Below, in pieces: positions 61,955 through 63,508 of a stretch of 63,508 nt of DNA; within the stretch, counting starts at the first letter, position 1; each line of letters starts with the position of its first letter. Made by a program: the position numbers and the translations under genes. The notes under the pieces are model-generated. The model was not told the origin of the DNA. It saw only the letters and a list, made by a program, of their open reading frames with translations, and ran no database searches. The stretch is from Terriglobales bacterium. GTDB taxonomy: Bacteria; Acidobacteriota; Terriglobia; Terriglobales; Acidobacteriaceae. The stretch spans positions 1-63,508 of the forward strand of contig JAICSO010000023.1 of NCBI GenBank assembly GCA_025936825.1. The letters run 5' to 3'.

Positions 61955-62409
61955 TTCCCCCGCAAAGCCTGCCTGAAGGCAGCATTCAGCACCCAGTGAG
62001 CGCCTTGGACCGTCCGCGGCGAGAGCCCGCGATCTGACATCGCTTGATAGACCCCCTGGACGTCCAACGGCCTGATGCCTACCAGATTTTTCTTCCCAAG
62101 TGATGGACGGATGTACTTTGCGAGAAGGCTTTCGTAGCCTTCATACGTCTTGCTACAAAGCTGCGATTTGACCGTTTTTAGCCACCGATCGAGGTATTCG
62201 TCCAAGCGAATCTTCGCGCCGTCCCGCTCGATATAAGCTCCTAATTCATTGACCTTCTTTCCCAAGAACTTCTGCGCCTGCCGCAGAGAACCATGAACAG
62301 TACGGTTGTAATAGTTGCGCTGTTTGGTTTGAGGATCGCAGCCCATGGGGATGCGAATCATCCAGGTATTCTGACGAACTGCGATGATCTGACCTAGTTT
62401 GCGGGACAT
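61951..62409 (-). CDS. Tyrosine integrase, N-terminal arm/core-binding part (split gene)
   Basis: 152 residues. An AP2-like/arm-binding start (I-I-A-V-R-Q-N-T-W-M-I-R-I-P) is followed by a SAM-like core-binding domain (L-D-E-Y-L-D-R-W-L-K-T-V and R-T-V-Q-G-A-H-W-V-L-N-A-A-F-R-Q-A-L). It ends at a TGA that overlaps the catalytic part. GGAGG lies upstream of 62409, so this half is well translated. Confidence 0.75.
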   Translation of the reverse strand: MSRKLGQIIAVRQNTWMIRIPMGCDPQTKQRNYYNRTVHGSLRQAQKFLGKKVNELGAYIERDGAKIRLDEYLDRWLKTVKSQLCSKTYEGYESLLAKYIRPSLGKKNLVGIRPLDVQGVYQAMSDRGLSPRTVQGAHWVLNAAFRQALRGK

Positions 62410-62482
62410 GAAGACACCTCCTTTCTTCGCTCGCGCACAGAGCGGCGACGCTGATGGTTGCTTTAAATTGAAAGGAATTTGG

Positions 62483-63380
62483 CTATAGCGAAAGACCGTT
62501 CAACAGGGCCGCTTCCATCTTTTCAGCGGCTTCGTCTTGCATGTGCGGCAGCACATGGGAGTAGGTATCCAAGGTGAAAGCTGCGCTGGCGTGTCCGAGT
62601 TGCTCGGACACCACTTTTGGCGCAACCCCGACCGTTAGTGCAAGGGTCGCTGATGTGTGGCGCAGATCGTACAGCCGGATATTCGGCAAGCTAGCTTCTC
62701 GTAGAAGTGGTTTGAAATTCCTCTTCACGAAATATTCCTCGCTGATCGGATCACCATGGGCAGTGGTGAAGATCAGATCAGCGAAAGGGCTGTCGAACGT
62801 TTCACCACGTGCCTGAGTCTTATCCTTCATTCTTCTGAGTAATTCGAGCACCCAGGTCTGCAGCTTAACCAGTCGACGGCTTCGGACTCGCTTCGTGTCC
62901 GTAAAGATCCATTGCCCATCGTGCCGATGAATCGACCGAACGACACTTACCGTTCCACGATCCCAGTCGATGTCCCGCCAGCTAAGGGCGAGGTACTCGC
63001 TCGACGCATTCCGGTAGTGAGGGCTACAGCAAAGAGGCACTCTTGGGGAGAACGCGCCGCAGCCCTCAGAAATGATCGAGCCTGATCTGTGTTCAAAACG
63101 GACATTTCTCTACAGTGTGGACTGGGGAGTTGCACTCCATGGGTTGGATCAGAGAGCAGCAACTGCCAACGTATTGCTTGCCTGATTGCAGCTCGCAAAA
63201 CGGCATGCGCGTAGCGAACGGTGCGTGCCGACAGTTTCCGATCGATCATAATCTGATATGCCGATTGGATCTCGAGCGGCGAGAGTGAGGCTAATAGCCT
63301 GGTGCCGATCGCCGGGCGGATGTATCTGCGCAGCATGGCTGAGTAATCCCTGTACGTTTTTCCGCGGACTCACACCAGTT
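62483..63380 (-). pseudogene. Second tyrosine integrase, broken copy
   Basis: Frames 63336-62947 and 63040-62483 together form most of an integrase paralogous to the one at 61274-62409. The first has the core-binding domain and T-T-G-M-R; the second has L-R-H-T-S-A-T-L, L-G-H-A-S-A-A-F and D-T-Y-S-H-V. A one-base shift lies just after T-T-G-M-R near 63000, and the frame upstream of 63336 is also disturbed (T-Y-R-D-Y-S-A-M preceded by a stop). The N-terminal arm domain is missing. The last 128 bp of the window (63381-63508) show nothing recognisable. Confidence 0.75.
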
Positions 63381-63508
63381 TGGCACGTTTGTAAACCCTC
63401 GAACGGCAACCCTCACCAGGAGTTCATGCCGTTTGAGCGACCAATGCAAGCTTCCAACTAACGCTCAGCGCAATTTCTCACGTTTCGCTGACGCGGCGCG
63501 CGATGAAC

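Overview
The window (about 63.5 kb, moderately GC-rich) looks like a chromosome segment of an Acidobacteriota soil bacterium. The main reasons are an Oar-like TonB-dependent receptor with an N-terminal carboxypeptidase-regulatory domain, HTH proteins with the L-R-S-W-K start typical of that phylum, signal peptides followed by L-P-D-A-P, quinoprotein/NHL secreted proteins and many tandem paralogues. This assignment is inference from protein style; there is no rRNA gene in the window.

Layout. 0-7 kb: three minus-strand secreted multicopper-oxidase-like genes (the third cut by the left edge), a tiny zinc-motif protein and an OmpR-type two-component system. 7-20 kb: a decayed quinoprotein gene, HTH proteins, an NHL propeller protein, a PilT ATPase, a Fis-like regulator, a PilZ fusion protein, a GAF protein with a zinc/GRKGG tail and a GGDEF protein, of which a degraded copy lies inverted 10 kb away. 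20-22.5 kb: an MFS pump and a nucleotidyltransferase pair. 22.5-40 kb: a scarred accessory region. It holds a tRNA-Lys 3' fragment flanked by paired 9-bp repeats (an integrase attachment site candidate), remnants of a CusA-type pump, methyltransferase and TetR regulator, frameshifted CopB-type ATPase, cupin and AI-2E genes, and a rhodanese whose two expected cysteine codons read TGG and TGA. Between these lie intact genes: a cytochrome b/molybdopterin fusion, transaldolase, an FAD oxidoreductase, and a nitrosative-stress group (Crp/Fnr regulator, RIC repair protein, NnrS). 40-44 kb: signalling proteins, including a LuxR-type regulator whose phospho-acceptor Asp is Glu.

44-60.5 kb is the highlight: a complete candidate lasso-peptide system. 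Two divergent regulators built from repeated HTH plus S24-like units precede an ABC exporter (D), a PqqD-like recognition protein (B1), a transglutaminase-like protease (B2), an asparagine-synthetase-like cyclase (C) and, missed by length-limited gene calling, a 42-codon precursor (A, 52212-52340) with a strong ribosome site and a terminator behind it. Convergent to these are an S9 peptidase resembling AtxE-type lasso isopeptidases, an Oar/TonB-dependent receptor, a zinc-finger anti-sigma protein and an ECF sigma factor. The arrangement parallels the make/export versus import/open/sense logic of the astexin-type clusters of Proteobacteria.

60.5-63.5 kb: a small XRE regulator, a tiny GRKGG protein and two tandem tyrosine integrases, one split by a one-base shift and one decayed, consistent with an island edge.
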